Assembly (NCBI GenBank): GCA_003254905.1 | Contig: QANU01004298.1 | Span: 62,001-126,000, forward strand | Direction of reading: 5' to 3' | Source of the DNA: Nissolia schottii | Taxonomy: Eukaryota > Streptophyta > Magnoliopsida > Fabales > Fabaceae | DNA length: 64,000 bases | In this document: positions 40,901 through 52,300 of the stretch, in pieces | How positions within the stretch are numbered: the stretch's first letter is position 1 | Layout of the letters: the number at the start of each line of letters is the position of its first letter | The notes under the pieces: generated by a model | Databases searched by the model: none | What the model was told of the DNA's origin: nothing | Seen by the model: the letters and a program-made list of their open reading frames with translations, nothing else | Translations under genes and position numbers: made by a program

Positions 40901-41080
40901 AAAACAGGCAACGTATAGGGTCGCTGAAGAACGACAACGCCCAGTCATCAGACGCGATTATGATGGAGATATTTACAGCAAACCCCTCTCAGAGAGAAAG
41001 ACCAGAATCCGAGGGCGAACTACAACCTGTTCAGATTGGTCTTAACCCTGAACAAGTCACCTTCGTCAATAAAACCCTCC

Positions 41081-41658
41081 TTGAGGAAACGGTTACGTCC
41101 AAGCTAGTCAAAGAAAAAGGACAAACCTCACTCCTCGTGTANCTAATCGAAGTCTACGTAGACGACATGATAGTAAAGTCGTCCACGGAGAATAAAGTGA
41201 CAACCAATTTGGAAACAATCTTATGCACCTTGCGCTTCCACAACCTTAGGTTAAACCCTGCAAAGTGTGTCTTTGCCATTGAAGCGGGAAAATTCTTAGG
41301 GTTTATGATAACCCAGCGCAGAATTAAAGTGAACCCAGAAAAATGCGAAGCCATTCTAAACATGAGACCCCCAACCACAATAAAAGAATTACAGGGCTTA
41401 ACAGGACGAATCACCTCACTGAACAGGTTCATGGTGCCTTCCGCGGATAAAGCTCTCCCCTTTTTCAAACTTATGAAGAAGGTGAATTCTTTTGAATGGA
41501 CAGAGGAATGCGAACGAGCCTTCAAAGATTTCAAAGAACCAGCCATCTTGAAAAAGTCGGAGAAAGGAAAAAATCCTATTCCTGTATCTTTCCGCGCTTG
41601 AGGAAACGGATACGTCCACGCTAGTTAAAGAAAAAGGACAAACCTAACTCCTCGTGTA
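41081..41658 (+). repeat. 61-bp direct repeat bracketing the RT fragment
   Basis: 41081-41141 and 41598-41658 are the same 61-bp sequence with four mismatches (starting TTGAGGAAACGG, ending CTCCTCGTGTA). The second is in its natural place at the start of RNase H (EETV, LVKEKGQT). The first is fused to upstream gag-pol sequence and stops at the single N (41142), after which RT begins mid-domain. This pattern suggests a mis-joined contig end. Confidence 0.8.
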
Positions 41659-42160
41659 CTTCACCAGCAAAGTTTTACACGGAGCAGAAATCAAATACCA
41701 GAAGCAGGAAAAACTAGCTTTCGCCCTCGTTAACTCCGCCAGAAGATTGCGGCCATACTTTCAATCCCACATCATCGTAGTCAGAACCAACCAATTGATC
41801 AAGCAAGTACTCCAGAAGCCCAACCTAGTCGAATGCATGCTAACTTGGGAAGTGGAACTCTCTGAATTTGAAATCCGCTATGAGCCACGAGTCGCAATTA
41901 AAGCACAAGCAATGGCCGACTTCATCGCGGAATTTACCGGAGAAAGCTCGACAGCGGAGACGAGCAAATGGACGTTGTACTTTGACAGAGCATTACGTAT
42001 CTGTGGAAGTGGAGCAGGAGTACTGCTTGAAGGACCCAGCAACCTACAACTGGAGATGGTCGTAAAATTTGAATTCACAACCTCAAACAACCAAGCAGGA
42101 TACGAAGCACTGGTTGCAGGTCTTAACCTGGCCAAAGATGTCGGAGCAACCTAATAGTGT
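41143..42160 (+). pseudogene. Gypsy reverse transcriptase (C-terminal half), RNase H and second RNase H
   Basis: RT starts at VYVDDMIVKS, keeping the YVDD catalytic motif, and continues FHNLRLNPAKCVF, FLGFMITQRRIKVNPEK and LQGLTGRI. The thumb/connection is followed by RNase H (YFTSKVLHGAEIKY, LAFALVNSARRLRPYFQSH). A second RNase H-like domain follows (WTLYFDRAL, GSGAGVLLEGP, NNQAGYEALVAGL), typical of the Tat lineage; DG is changed to DR. The palm N-terminal half is missing. A stop after SFRA (41599) and one at about 42152 interrupt it. Confidence 0.85.
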
Positions 42161-42229
42161 GCAGTGATTCACACATCGTGGTCGCGCAAGTCAAAGACAC
42201 CCACTTGCAATAATACCTATCCCTGGTAA

Positions 42230-43608
42230 TGAGAATGCTCTCCTCCTTTGAAAATTATGACATCAAACACGTTCCGAAGAATGATAACGAACAGGCAGAT
42301 ATACTGTCAAAGCTGGCAAGCACCTGCCCGAGGGACAACAATGAAACTTTCATACAAGAAACCCTCCACCACTCCTCAATCTCAACCGGGGTCAATCAGA
42401 TCGACTTTCCAGGAAGCTCATCGAACTACTAGACCCTACCAATATTAAAAGTCATTCGCAAAGAACAACTAGACCCCTCCACCAACGAAAACAAACTTAG
42501 AAGAGAAGCCACCAGGTACACCCTGATAGGTGACCAACTCTACAGAAGATCCATGTCCCAGCCCCTCCTAAAGTGTGTCGAATCAAAACGAACGGCCTAC
42601 GTCTTAGAAGAAGTACAAGAGGGATCGTGTGGACACCATATGGGAGGAAAAGCTCTCGCCCTGAAGATACTCTGAGCTAACCTATACTGGCCTACCCTAC
42701 AAAAAGACTTCGCAGATTACATCAACAAATGCAGAAGATGCCAAGAACACACCCACTTCCACATAGCTCCACCAGCGAAACTAACAAGCATGGCGGCCTC
42801 TTGGCCCTTCCACAGGTGGAGGATCGACATCTTCAGACCATTTTCGCCAGCAATAGGACAGTGAAAATTCCTCATAATGGCAGTCGATTACTTCACCAAG
42901 TGGATCAAAGCTGAACCCCTGGCCACAATTACTTCAGCACAGTGTGGGAAGTTTGTGTAGAATAACATCCTCACACGATTCGGCATCCCAGAAACAATAA
43001 TTTTCAACAATGGCACCTAGTTCACAGATAGAAAGATCACATCGTTCCTACAAGGCTTATAGATAAAACATCGTTTTTCTTTCGTAGAGCACCCCCAAGC
43101 CAATGGACAGGCTGAAGCCGCCAATAAGGTCATGTTAAGGGGACTGAAGAAAAGACTGTACGACGTAAAGGGCCTATGGGCGGATGAGTTGGGAAGCGTA
43201 CTGTGGGCCTACCGCACCACTCCCCATTCAACCACTTCCCAATCTCCCTTTCGCCTAGCATACGAAAGTGAAGCTATGATACCAATAGAAATCAATAAAG
43301 AAAGTCCGAGGATACAGATGTTTTCCCCGAAAATGAACGACCAAGCCAGAGCTGAAGAAATAAACCTAATTGAAGAACCCAGAAACGAAGCCCACCTGAA
43401 AGAAGAAGCCATAAAAAAAGTAAGTCTCTCAAAGGTACAACACGTCCTCCCACAGAAATTCACCCCAGGAGACACCGTGATGAGAAGAGCAAACATCGAC
43501 ACTAAAACACCAGGCCAAGGCAAACTGCACCCTAATTGGGAAGGCCCATACATTGTGACAAAGACACTTGGCCAAGGAGCGTACACGTTATTAACCCATA
43601 ACAGCTAG
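42230..43608 (+). pseudogene. Gypsy integrase remnant
   Basis: The zinc region includes GHHMGGKALALKIL and INKCRRCQEH. The catalytic core shows WRIDIF (first Asp), TKWIKAEPLATI, the second Asp site altered to FNNGT (normally SDNGTQF), and EHPQANGQAEAANK with the third acidic residue. Then come WAYRTTPHSTTSQSPFRLAYESEAMIPIEI and the C-terminal GKLHPNWEGPYIV. Stops near 42674, 42863, 42958, 43018 and 43060 inactivate it. Confidence 0.85.
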
Positions 43609-44169
43609 AAATTCTGCAGATGTGGAATGCAACCAACCTGCGCAGATTTTATCTTTAATTTTTAAGTCCTTAGATTCATAAGTTACATTGTTCATTTTCA
43701 ATTTTTATATCTTTTGTACTGACAGGCGAGGGAGCCTTTATCAAATAATACATGCAGGATCCAGCTTATCCTCTCATGGTCAAATACTAATAAACCGCAA
43801 CTAAAAAGCGGTAACGAAATAATTCCCCCAAACTGATCATTCGGGCGTCACCAAATAATCCACGGACTAATTTTTACTAAAAGCCTGGTCATTGAAACCA
43901 AGAGCTACATAAACAAAAATAAGCAAAGTATCAACCCGGTACCAAAACCGAAAGGCGTACAAACAATACACAATTCCATGAAATATACTTTTCATTAATG
44001 TAACTTTAGAAAAAGTTAAAGTCCGAAGCAGACATACAAAAAGCAACGTGGAAGTCCAACGCACAGAAACAACAAAATTACCAAACAAAGCTCCTCTTTG
44101 GCTAAAGCGTTCAAAAGCCTATTCAGCTCCTTCAACTTATCCACCGTGCTCATGTTTCCACGGAGTCGA

Positions 44170-45085
44170 GAACCTGCAAAATCACATCATCATCATCAAC
44201 AACAACAACAAAAAACAAAACTACACATATCGAAAAACAACAAACAAATAATAACTACCTAAGTAGGCCTCTGCATCCAACCGCTCCACGACTTCTTTAA
44301 TATTTAAGGGTCTGCCTTGAACCAGAGCCACACAAAATTCCCTCTCTATCAACTCTTCCACAGACATTCCCTTTGGGTGGTAGTAGCAGATATTCTTGTT
44401 CCAATAACAGGATATCAACACCATAGTGTCCTGATCACCCTCCCAGAAAGCCCTCATCCCCGAAGCAACAAACACTTTAAAATACTTCTATTTATATTCT
44501 TGGTAAGACTCCTCCCACCTGGTGAATATCTTCGTTTCAGAAAAGCCCTTAAAGGTGTGCCAACTCCAATACCTCAATTACGTCCCCGAAATAATGGTCC
44601 CCTTGGGGTTGATCAAAGTAAATAAAATGAGGAAAGTATTTGGAAACGGCTCCAGCCCGAAGAATCCGCACACCACCTCAAATCCGCGGATGAGCGCCCA
44701 ACCATTAGGATGAAGCTGCGTCGGGCTAAAGGCGCACAACCTCATCAACTCCCGCTTGAAGAAAGTAAATGGTGGCCTAACACCTAATCTCTTAAAAAGC
44801 ACCTCATACATCCACAAAAAAATGAGGAGTGTCATTATGCCTCAGCATGCATACCCTCTCATCCGTGGAGGCCACTTCTAACCTATATTCATGGTCCTCC
44901 ACTCCCTCCTCCGTCAACTCTAACGCCTCACTCAAGTGCTCGATATGACCTCCGCGGATGACAAACGAGATGGCAAAAGCCTCCAGATCTATCCATCTGT
45001 AAGTCATCTGCTCGTGAGACCCCATCAAGGGACATGGGCTCCTTAGGTCTTGGAAGCTCTTCTTCAACTTCCACATTACCAAACT
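44170..45085 (-). pseudogene. Antisense ORF of the gypsy element (PF04195-like gypsy-associated protein)
   Basis: Between integrase and the 3' LTR the coding potential is on the opposite strand. From 45082 the frame reads to HNDTPHFF, then continues in another frame (VDVYEVLFKRLGVR) across an A7 run near 44816-44823, so one indel splits it. Then come FSPTQLHPNGWALIRGF and a third piece, 44221-44475. The LHPNGW block resembles the 'putative gypsy-type transposon' family Transposase_28 as I remember it. Function is unknown. Antisense ORFs at this place are known in some plant Tat-lineage elements. Confidence 0.55.
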
Positions 45086-45901
45086 AGTGAAAAGCAGAAA
45101 CAGTAACCCCTATGAACAATAAACCCCTAAAATTACCCCAAAATCCCAGAAAACCAACAGAGAACAATGTCTATAGAACCATGCCCAAACCTATAGCATC
45201 CTACATGGCAAAGCCTAAACCCGAAAAATGCCCAGAAAAACCCCAAAAAGAAGAAAGGAAATACTTACCAAAATGAACAAAGCAACAACAGAACCTCCTC
45301 ACTGCAACTCACTGTGACTTCGGATGACGAACACAAAGCACACCGCAAAAAGCAGAATAGGAAAGAAAAGCAAAAAATAGCAGAACAAGAAGAAAGGGCA
45401 AAAAGTCACTTCAGAAAAATGAAAGGGAGAAAGAAAAAACTTCGAATTGAAATGGAGAAGATGAAACGAAATGGCAAAGGATTTAAAATAAAGCGTCGTC
45501 AGGATTTAAATGCGGGTGAAAAACGAAGCGGTTTCCCTCCAAAGCCCATCATTACTATACTGCCCAACTCACCCACGTGTCCCCAAATGAGAGGCCTAAT
45601 TTGCTGTGACAACATGCGCGTCCCATCGCACGATCTTCCAAGGGATAAAATCCCCAACCGTCACATCCTCTACAGAAGGGAAAATCCCTCACCACCATAA
45701 TGCCGAGCACATACCACTCCGCGAAAGCCATCACAAACGAGCGCCTAAAAGAATAACTCAAACCATGGAATTCCAACCCGCGCTTTGAGCTGGGGGGCTC
45801 CTATTATGGAGTGGACCATAAAGGCCCATTCTAGAGGCCTGTACCCAAGGATCCGTGGAGTAACCCAACCAGACATGAGCGTTTCCCTAGCGAGTCACCA
45901 A

Positions 45902-46258
45902 TGTAACAACCTCAGATACTCTCCTCCTAGGAGATAACATGGCTCGAGATAATCTCTACTCCCAGGAGATAACACGGCCCAAGAGAATCTCTCCCCAACG
46001 AGCCTTACAGCCAAAAATATCCTCTACTCAGCGCATTATGCTGAAGAGTCCTCAATACACGGGCGTCACGCAGGTATTTAACCCTAGGCAACACCCCAGG
46101 TACGTCAGAACCCAACTCACTCTTGATCACTTTCTTACCTCATTCCTTCACTAACTTGAGTGTCACAGTCCTTGCAGGTACCCACGTTGGCTCCGGCGAA
46201 CTTGAATCCGCATAGAAGCTCCAGGATCCTACTTGGACAGATGAACCTACTTGGTACA
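45902..46258 (+). repeat. Gypsy 3' LTR (start uncertain)
   Basis: It ends GGTACA at 46258, and the last roughly 100 bp match the 5' LTR fragment. A start at TGTAAC (45902) gives TGTA...TACA termini. However, a polypurine-like GAGCTGGGGGGC lies at about 45787-45798, so the LTR may begin near 45799. Two AGGAGATAACA motifs recur inside (45937 and 45969). Confidence 0.65.
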
Positions 46259-46389
46259 ATTTACAATTCAATTTAACCATAATTATTTTCTGGGCACAAC
46301 AATAAGTTTTAAATATGGATATTGAATTTCAAATCAAATCAAATCTGGTTCTATGATTCCAAACACAACCTACTAATAATTTCCATGGT

Positions 46390-49300
46390 TTATTTAGTTG
46401 GTTTCAAGAAGTTCTTGAACCAATCAACAGAGTGTTTGGGGTATCTCTTTAGATTGTCTTTGTAATCAACAAAGTATAGACCAAATCTTGAAGTGTATCC
46501 AGCTGCCCACTCCCAGTTATCCAGTAGTGACCATACAAAATATCCTTTCACATTGCAACCATCTCTGCATTCAGCCAAATCAGTACTTTATTAGTTTAAT
46601 TGACCCAAAATATAGTGGTAATGGTTTGATCCAGAACTATATAATATTGTACACTAATAAAAAGTAATGACAAATACGGCATACTTGATAGAAGCCAGTA
46701 AGTAAGATAAATAGCCACTGTGGTATCCAATCCTTTTCTCGTCCTTTAGAGCATCCATAATGGAGGTAAGTGGATTATTTGGATCATCCATGCCTGTGAG
46801 AAACACCATAAAGATGAAAGAAGGTTTAGTTCATTATAACTAGAAATGTGTTATACGTCATATACATACATACATACATACATACATATGTATATATGTA
46901 CCTAGTATGAAGTATGAACTAAGTAATTTACCGAACTTAAATATTAAATCCAAATGTACTACTAAGAGTTTGAAGATTACCATTTTCGGTGATAAAGACA
47001 GGAGGGTTCCCATACTTGAGTCTGATGTAGTTCATTAAGCTTCTCATGCTTTGTGGCACTATATACAACCATATAGAATTTGCCTGCAAGTCAGAATTTA
47101 CAAATTACGGCCTCACTTAGAGAATTTCAATTGAGATGTATGCACTAGGAGAAATTTTTGCATGTTCCTAGAACACAGATCAAATATACTCCAAAAGAAT
47201 GTAAGAATATCTGGTGTAATAGTATTTATTATTGAATACGAATTTAATGTAAGTACTAGATGGACAATTAGGTGGTGCTATAAAACACTCAAGCACACAT
47301 GCATTCTATCTCACAAAAGTCAAATTCTGTTTTTAAGCTTTAATGATAAAAGCAGCAAGCATCTTAAGATTATTTTTTTGGTAACAGCATCTTAGGAATA
47401 TAACATCACAAGTGCACACAACCCTATGAAGTTAGTGTTAGAAAAATATGGCAAGAGTCAGAAAGATAATTGAGAAAAAGTGGGGAAAAAATGAGAAACT
47501 GAAGTTTACTATCTAAATGTGTAAGGATATGTAATGCAAGCCTAATACATGATTTATATAAGCTAAATAGGTAACTGCAAAGGAGAAGTCAGTTTTGCTT
47601 TCAAATTCAAATGTAATTTTAAATTTCAATTTTGTAAAGTGCAGACGTACATATATTATGCATGTAACGTTTCTGAAGTTGTTGTATACTGCAAAGCTAA
47701 TGACTAGTGAGGTCACAAAATTCCAATCGAATTATAATATAGTATTACTCTGGCAAGTATTGAACAGAAGAGGTCACTTATGTAAAGACTAACCTTTGGT
47801 CCAATAGGTTTAGTACCATTGAGTGCTGAAAGCAAAGGGAAAAAAAGTGACTTAATGACAGAGCAAAACAGAAAATTTATAAAGTACTTAGATAAAGTAA
47901 ATGATTGTTTGATTATTTCACAGAAAATAATAAAACTGACTGCTTGATAGTGCTTGTTCTTAAACTTACGAAGCGTAATGGCGCCGGAGTCTGCAATGGA
48001 ATCATTGAGCAGAACTCCAAGTAGATTAGTAGAACTGTTTCTTGCATAAAACGTGGTGTAATGATTGATTCCAACAAAGTCTAGTGAACCCTTAACAAGG
48101 GCAGCCTCAGAAGGAGAAAACTTTGGTAGCCTGCTTCCTACTCTAGTTCTCATTGAGCTTGGATAATCTCCAAACATCAAAGGATCAAGAAACCTGTTAT
48201 TAAGACACTTAACAATTTAGTTTGAGCTATGCAATTTTTCTCATTTCTGAAGAATGTGAAAATTTTGATATGTAAGATGGTTTGATGACTTACCAGCCGA
48301 GCTGAAAATCCTGGGCTCTCTGAGCTGCTTCAATGTCGTCTAGGGTGTTTGTTGCTGGCTCATACCAAATGACATCAAAAGCTATCCCAAGTGATCCATG
48401 CTGCGCAGACTGCGGAATAACCGAGTTATTTACAAGCATACATGCGTTTAAGGAGTCGTACATCATTGCACGAGAAGAAACAAAAATAAGAAAAATACTA
48501 AAAAGCTAGAAATTTTGACAGAAGTGTTAATGATCATATCACTTCATTTCATCCAATCATCACCGGTGATTTCTATTAAAAAAAATTCTGGTAATATTTT
48601 GACTGTGTAGCATTGTTTCCGAACATAATTATGCAAATTTTCACTTGTATAAGCCTTAAAAGCATGACTGTTATTAACATATCTAATATTAATGACACAA
48701 TGAACTCTATATATTAGAACTTGGTTTTTCACTAGGTTCTGCCTAGTATCCAAATCTGACCCTTACTTTTTCCTTTCTAATTACCTTACAGCCACCAAAA
48801 TAAAGTTCATTTCTCCCAGAATTTACGTATCCACTCACAACATCCATAACTTAACCTTATATTTTTTCCTGTATATATCTGCTACAGTTGCATGAGAACG
48901 TAGGACATTGTGAGCAACAATGTAAGGCTCAGTGGCAGAGTTCCCTGCCCTACAGAACAGGTGGAGGACAATGGAGCACCGCCCAGGTGCCTGCAGTCCA
49001 ACATCATAGCCCTGCGTGGCGAAAGTATGGGGCTCATTAAATGTGATCCAGTGCTTGACCCTGTCCCCAAATTTCTGAAAGCACGTCTCGGCATAAGTTG
49101 CAAAATCCTTTCTGCATCACAAAAAAGTGTCATATGAGCATATTTAGTGTTACTACAATTATAAGAACACAGTAAAATCACACAAGTTTAAATGATGTAA
49201 CATTGTTTACATGATATCAGGGCTGAGCCATCCATTATACTTGTCTTCTAAGGCTTGAGGTAGGTCCCAGTGGTAGAGGGTCACATACGGTTCAATTCCT

Positions 49301-52300
49301 GCAAACGTAATTGGATCAAGCAACCAGAAGCATCTAAGTGCATGTTTGGTTTTTATGCGAAGAATCAATTTGGAGCCCTTGGCATCAGAAGCATCAAAGT
49401 GCATGTTTGGTTTTTATGCAGGACACTGGTAGAATCAATTTGGAGCCCCTAGCAGAAGTGAAAATTTCTCACTTCTAAGACTCCAAAATCGATTATGAGC
49501 CACCACAACACAGAAATCCAAACACAACATACAATCAATCATGGTTTAATATATTCTTAAAATAGCTCAGAAGTCACAACTACTACCTTTTATTGACAAG
49601 TAAACTACAGAACATTAAAAAATTGCTCTGGGATAATGAGAGCTATACCTTTGGCAAGTAATGCATTTATGAGTTTATTATAATGATCGACTCCTGCCTG
49701 GTTGATTTCCCCGCTTCCATCTAACACATGAAATTTTTATGATTTATCATCTCTACCTTGCTTTGCTAGTACGTGTAATAGAATAATTAATGTAAATTTA
49801 TTAATTACAGAATGAGTTAGATTCGGTTATAGTCTGTTAGTGTTAGTTACAGACTAGTTAACTAATCTGTAACTATTCTATTAACGTGGCATTATACCAA
49901 TTCCTTTTATATTGAATTTTGAAGGTAAACGAGTAGGAAAATTGCATACTGGGAAAAATCCGAGTCCAAGAAATGGAAAACCTATAGGCATCCATCCCCA
50001 AGTCCTTCATGAGTTGTATATCTTCCTGCATGAAGAAGCAATTCAAACAAAGTTCAGAAATTAAACCAGCCTTATTTATTCTGAATTAGTAGCTTTCCTA
50101 AATCATCTAGAGTAAGAATTTACATTAGACAGCAATTGAAATTCTGTGTCAGAAAGAGTTTGCTGTCAGTGACAAACTTTCAAACACATTGTAAACTATA
50201 TGTATGTTTAGCAAGTTGCAAATGATGAAAGGGTATCACCAATTAGGTTCCAAATTTCTAACTGCACCCATCAATACATACTTGGTAGCGGTGGTACTGA
50301 TCCACCGCAACATCAGCATTGCTGAAATCTATTATCTTTCCTGCAACAAAATTTAAGGGTTATGATCAGCCAGCATTTTAGTATGCTAAGAATTCCATGC
50401 ATCTGAAGCATTTGACCCACCAAAAACTTACTTCCGAATATACATGTAAAATGAAACAATATATATATATATGTGTGTGTGTGTGTGTATATATATTTAT
50501 ATATATATTTCCAAAACAAAAAAATTCTTATCCAGTGAGTTTTCATCTAAAATATAAAAGGTAAATGTGAATTAGCACCTAAATTATTTAGTAAATTAGC
50601 ATTATAATGCACTTAAGTTAAAGACAAATGAAACTTATTTTTTATGAAAATGGATCCTCTCAATTAGATAAGTGTGGTCCTTTTAGTTTAATTATGTGCA
50701 TTATGATGTTAATTCACTAATTGAGGAAGTAAGATTCATACATGATATAAACAACAAAGAAGTTAATGAGAGAAGTTGGACAGGTATTAGTATAGGAAAA
50801 TTGGACATAGAATTCCAATCCTATCAAACACACCCTATGTTTTTTTTTTTTTTTAAATTAATGAGAGAAGGTCAACTCAGAGAAGGAGAAACAAAAGGAT
50901 TATGAATTATATACAAGGTAATCTCATGAAACAACAACCAAACAAAACACAAGATCAATAGAAACATGAAAATCACAACAACAAAAAACTAACACCCAAC
51001 AAAAATAAAAAGTGCAACTCAAGTCTACATAGTTGTGTCAAGAAGAATTGAAATGCAACCATTCTTCGTCATGTGTCTCGATCCAAGTGATTAGCACACC
51101 AACAAAGAGAGATATATTTGACGCATTAAGTGTACTAAGTTCAGGAAAGTTCATGTTTTCAGCAACAAATAATTCTTCTTCCTTCGATCTTTTATCTACA
51201 GTTTCCCATTTTTCTAATATCTTTCATTAATTACAAAAGTCTTGCTCATTTATTAGATATTTTTTCACCACATCAAACTAGTCTATTTATAATCTCTGTT
51301 ATCATTATGTCTTCTATCTTTAACTAAAGAGTACCAATGAGTTATAAATTTATTATTTACATTAAGTATTTTTTAGTTTTAATAGAATTTAATTATATGT
51401 TTCCTCTAAATTCTTTCAATTTTTTTAAAATATATTTTTACAAGCAAAAAGTGTTTCAATTATTAGTTAACCGCAAAAGACATTCTTCCATTTTAAGTGT
51501 CTAATGTAATTATGTGAATAATTTTGGAATGCAGTAATAGAACATTCAAATTTTCTAGTATAAGAAAATTGTAATTTATACTATATAGTTGTTCACTTCA
51601 TTGATTTAAGCGTATTAAACTTGTATTGAAAGATTGTCTTGGAACATCGAAATCATGTGTAGCTGTTCATGTCACCGATTCATAAATTTTAAACTTACAC
51701 ATTAAAACGTCATAAAATGAAAGCATGTATTGTAACTTTTTCATGTTAATATTGAATACGATTACACAGAAACTTTTAAATTGAGTCCTGCAACACTTAA
51801 AATAACTCCATTTATTTAAAGTGATTATGTCTAAAATTTCTTTGCGCTTTTGGAACATAAAAAAATTCTTCGCACTCATTATCAGTTGGTATTGTTCAAA
51901 ACAAACATAACATAATACTAATTATATATTACACGTTTAACCATAACACAACGACATGCTTCACTGAAATCTATTACTATAGATTAATCTTATTTGTTAA
52001 GAGAATGTAATTGAAATGATTAAATATGTAACGGGAAGGGAACCGATAATTTAGTATTATCTTCGTCTTTGTCATTTTCACTTTCTTGGTATATTAATAA
52101 ATTAATATATCTTTATACAATTAATTAATGTAATTAGATATAAATTGTATTTAGATACATTAATTTATGTATGTATTAAAACAGTAACATGAAAGTAACA
52201 AAATTATTATAAGACAGAGTTTAAGAAAAATGATTAAACCATAAGTAACATATTATAGTATCTTACCAAAAGAATGTGAAAAAGTATCCCACACGGATGG

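Larger units (their letters stand above)
39779..46258 (+). mobile_element. Damaged Ty3/gypsy retrotransposon, probably Tat lineage
   Basis: Order on the plus strand: LTR 3' fragment, primer site, gag, part of RT, RNase H, a second RNase H-like domain, integrase, an antisense ORF and the 3' LTR. Dual RNase H plus an extra ORF before the 3' LTR suits the Tat group of plant gypsy elements. Protease and most of RT are missing, and many stops exist. Single Ns at 39778 and 41142 sit at the two main breaks, so part of the damage may be assembly collapse rather than biology. It lies between the UGD 5' side and the beta-glucosidase 3' end. Confidence 0.85.

Noticed and set aside
45314-45700. 128-codon Lys-rich plus ORF before the 3' LTR
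   Set aside because: No domain; lies in the untranslated part of the gypsy element and looks like an A-rich chance frame.
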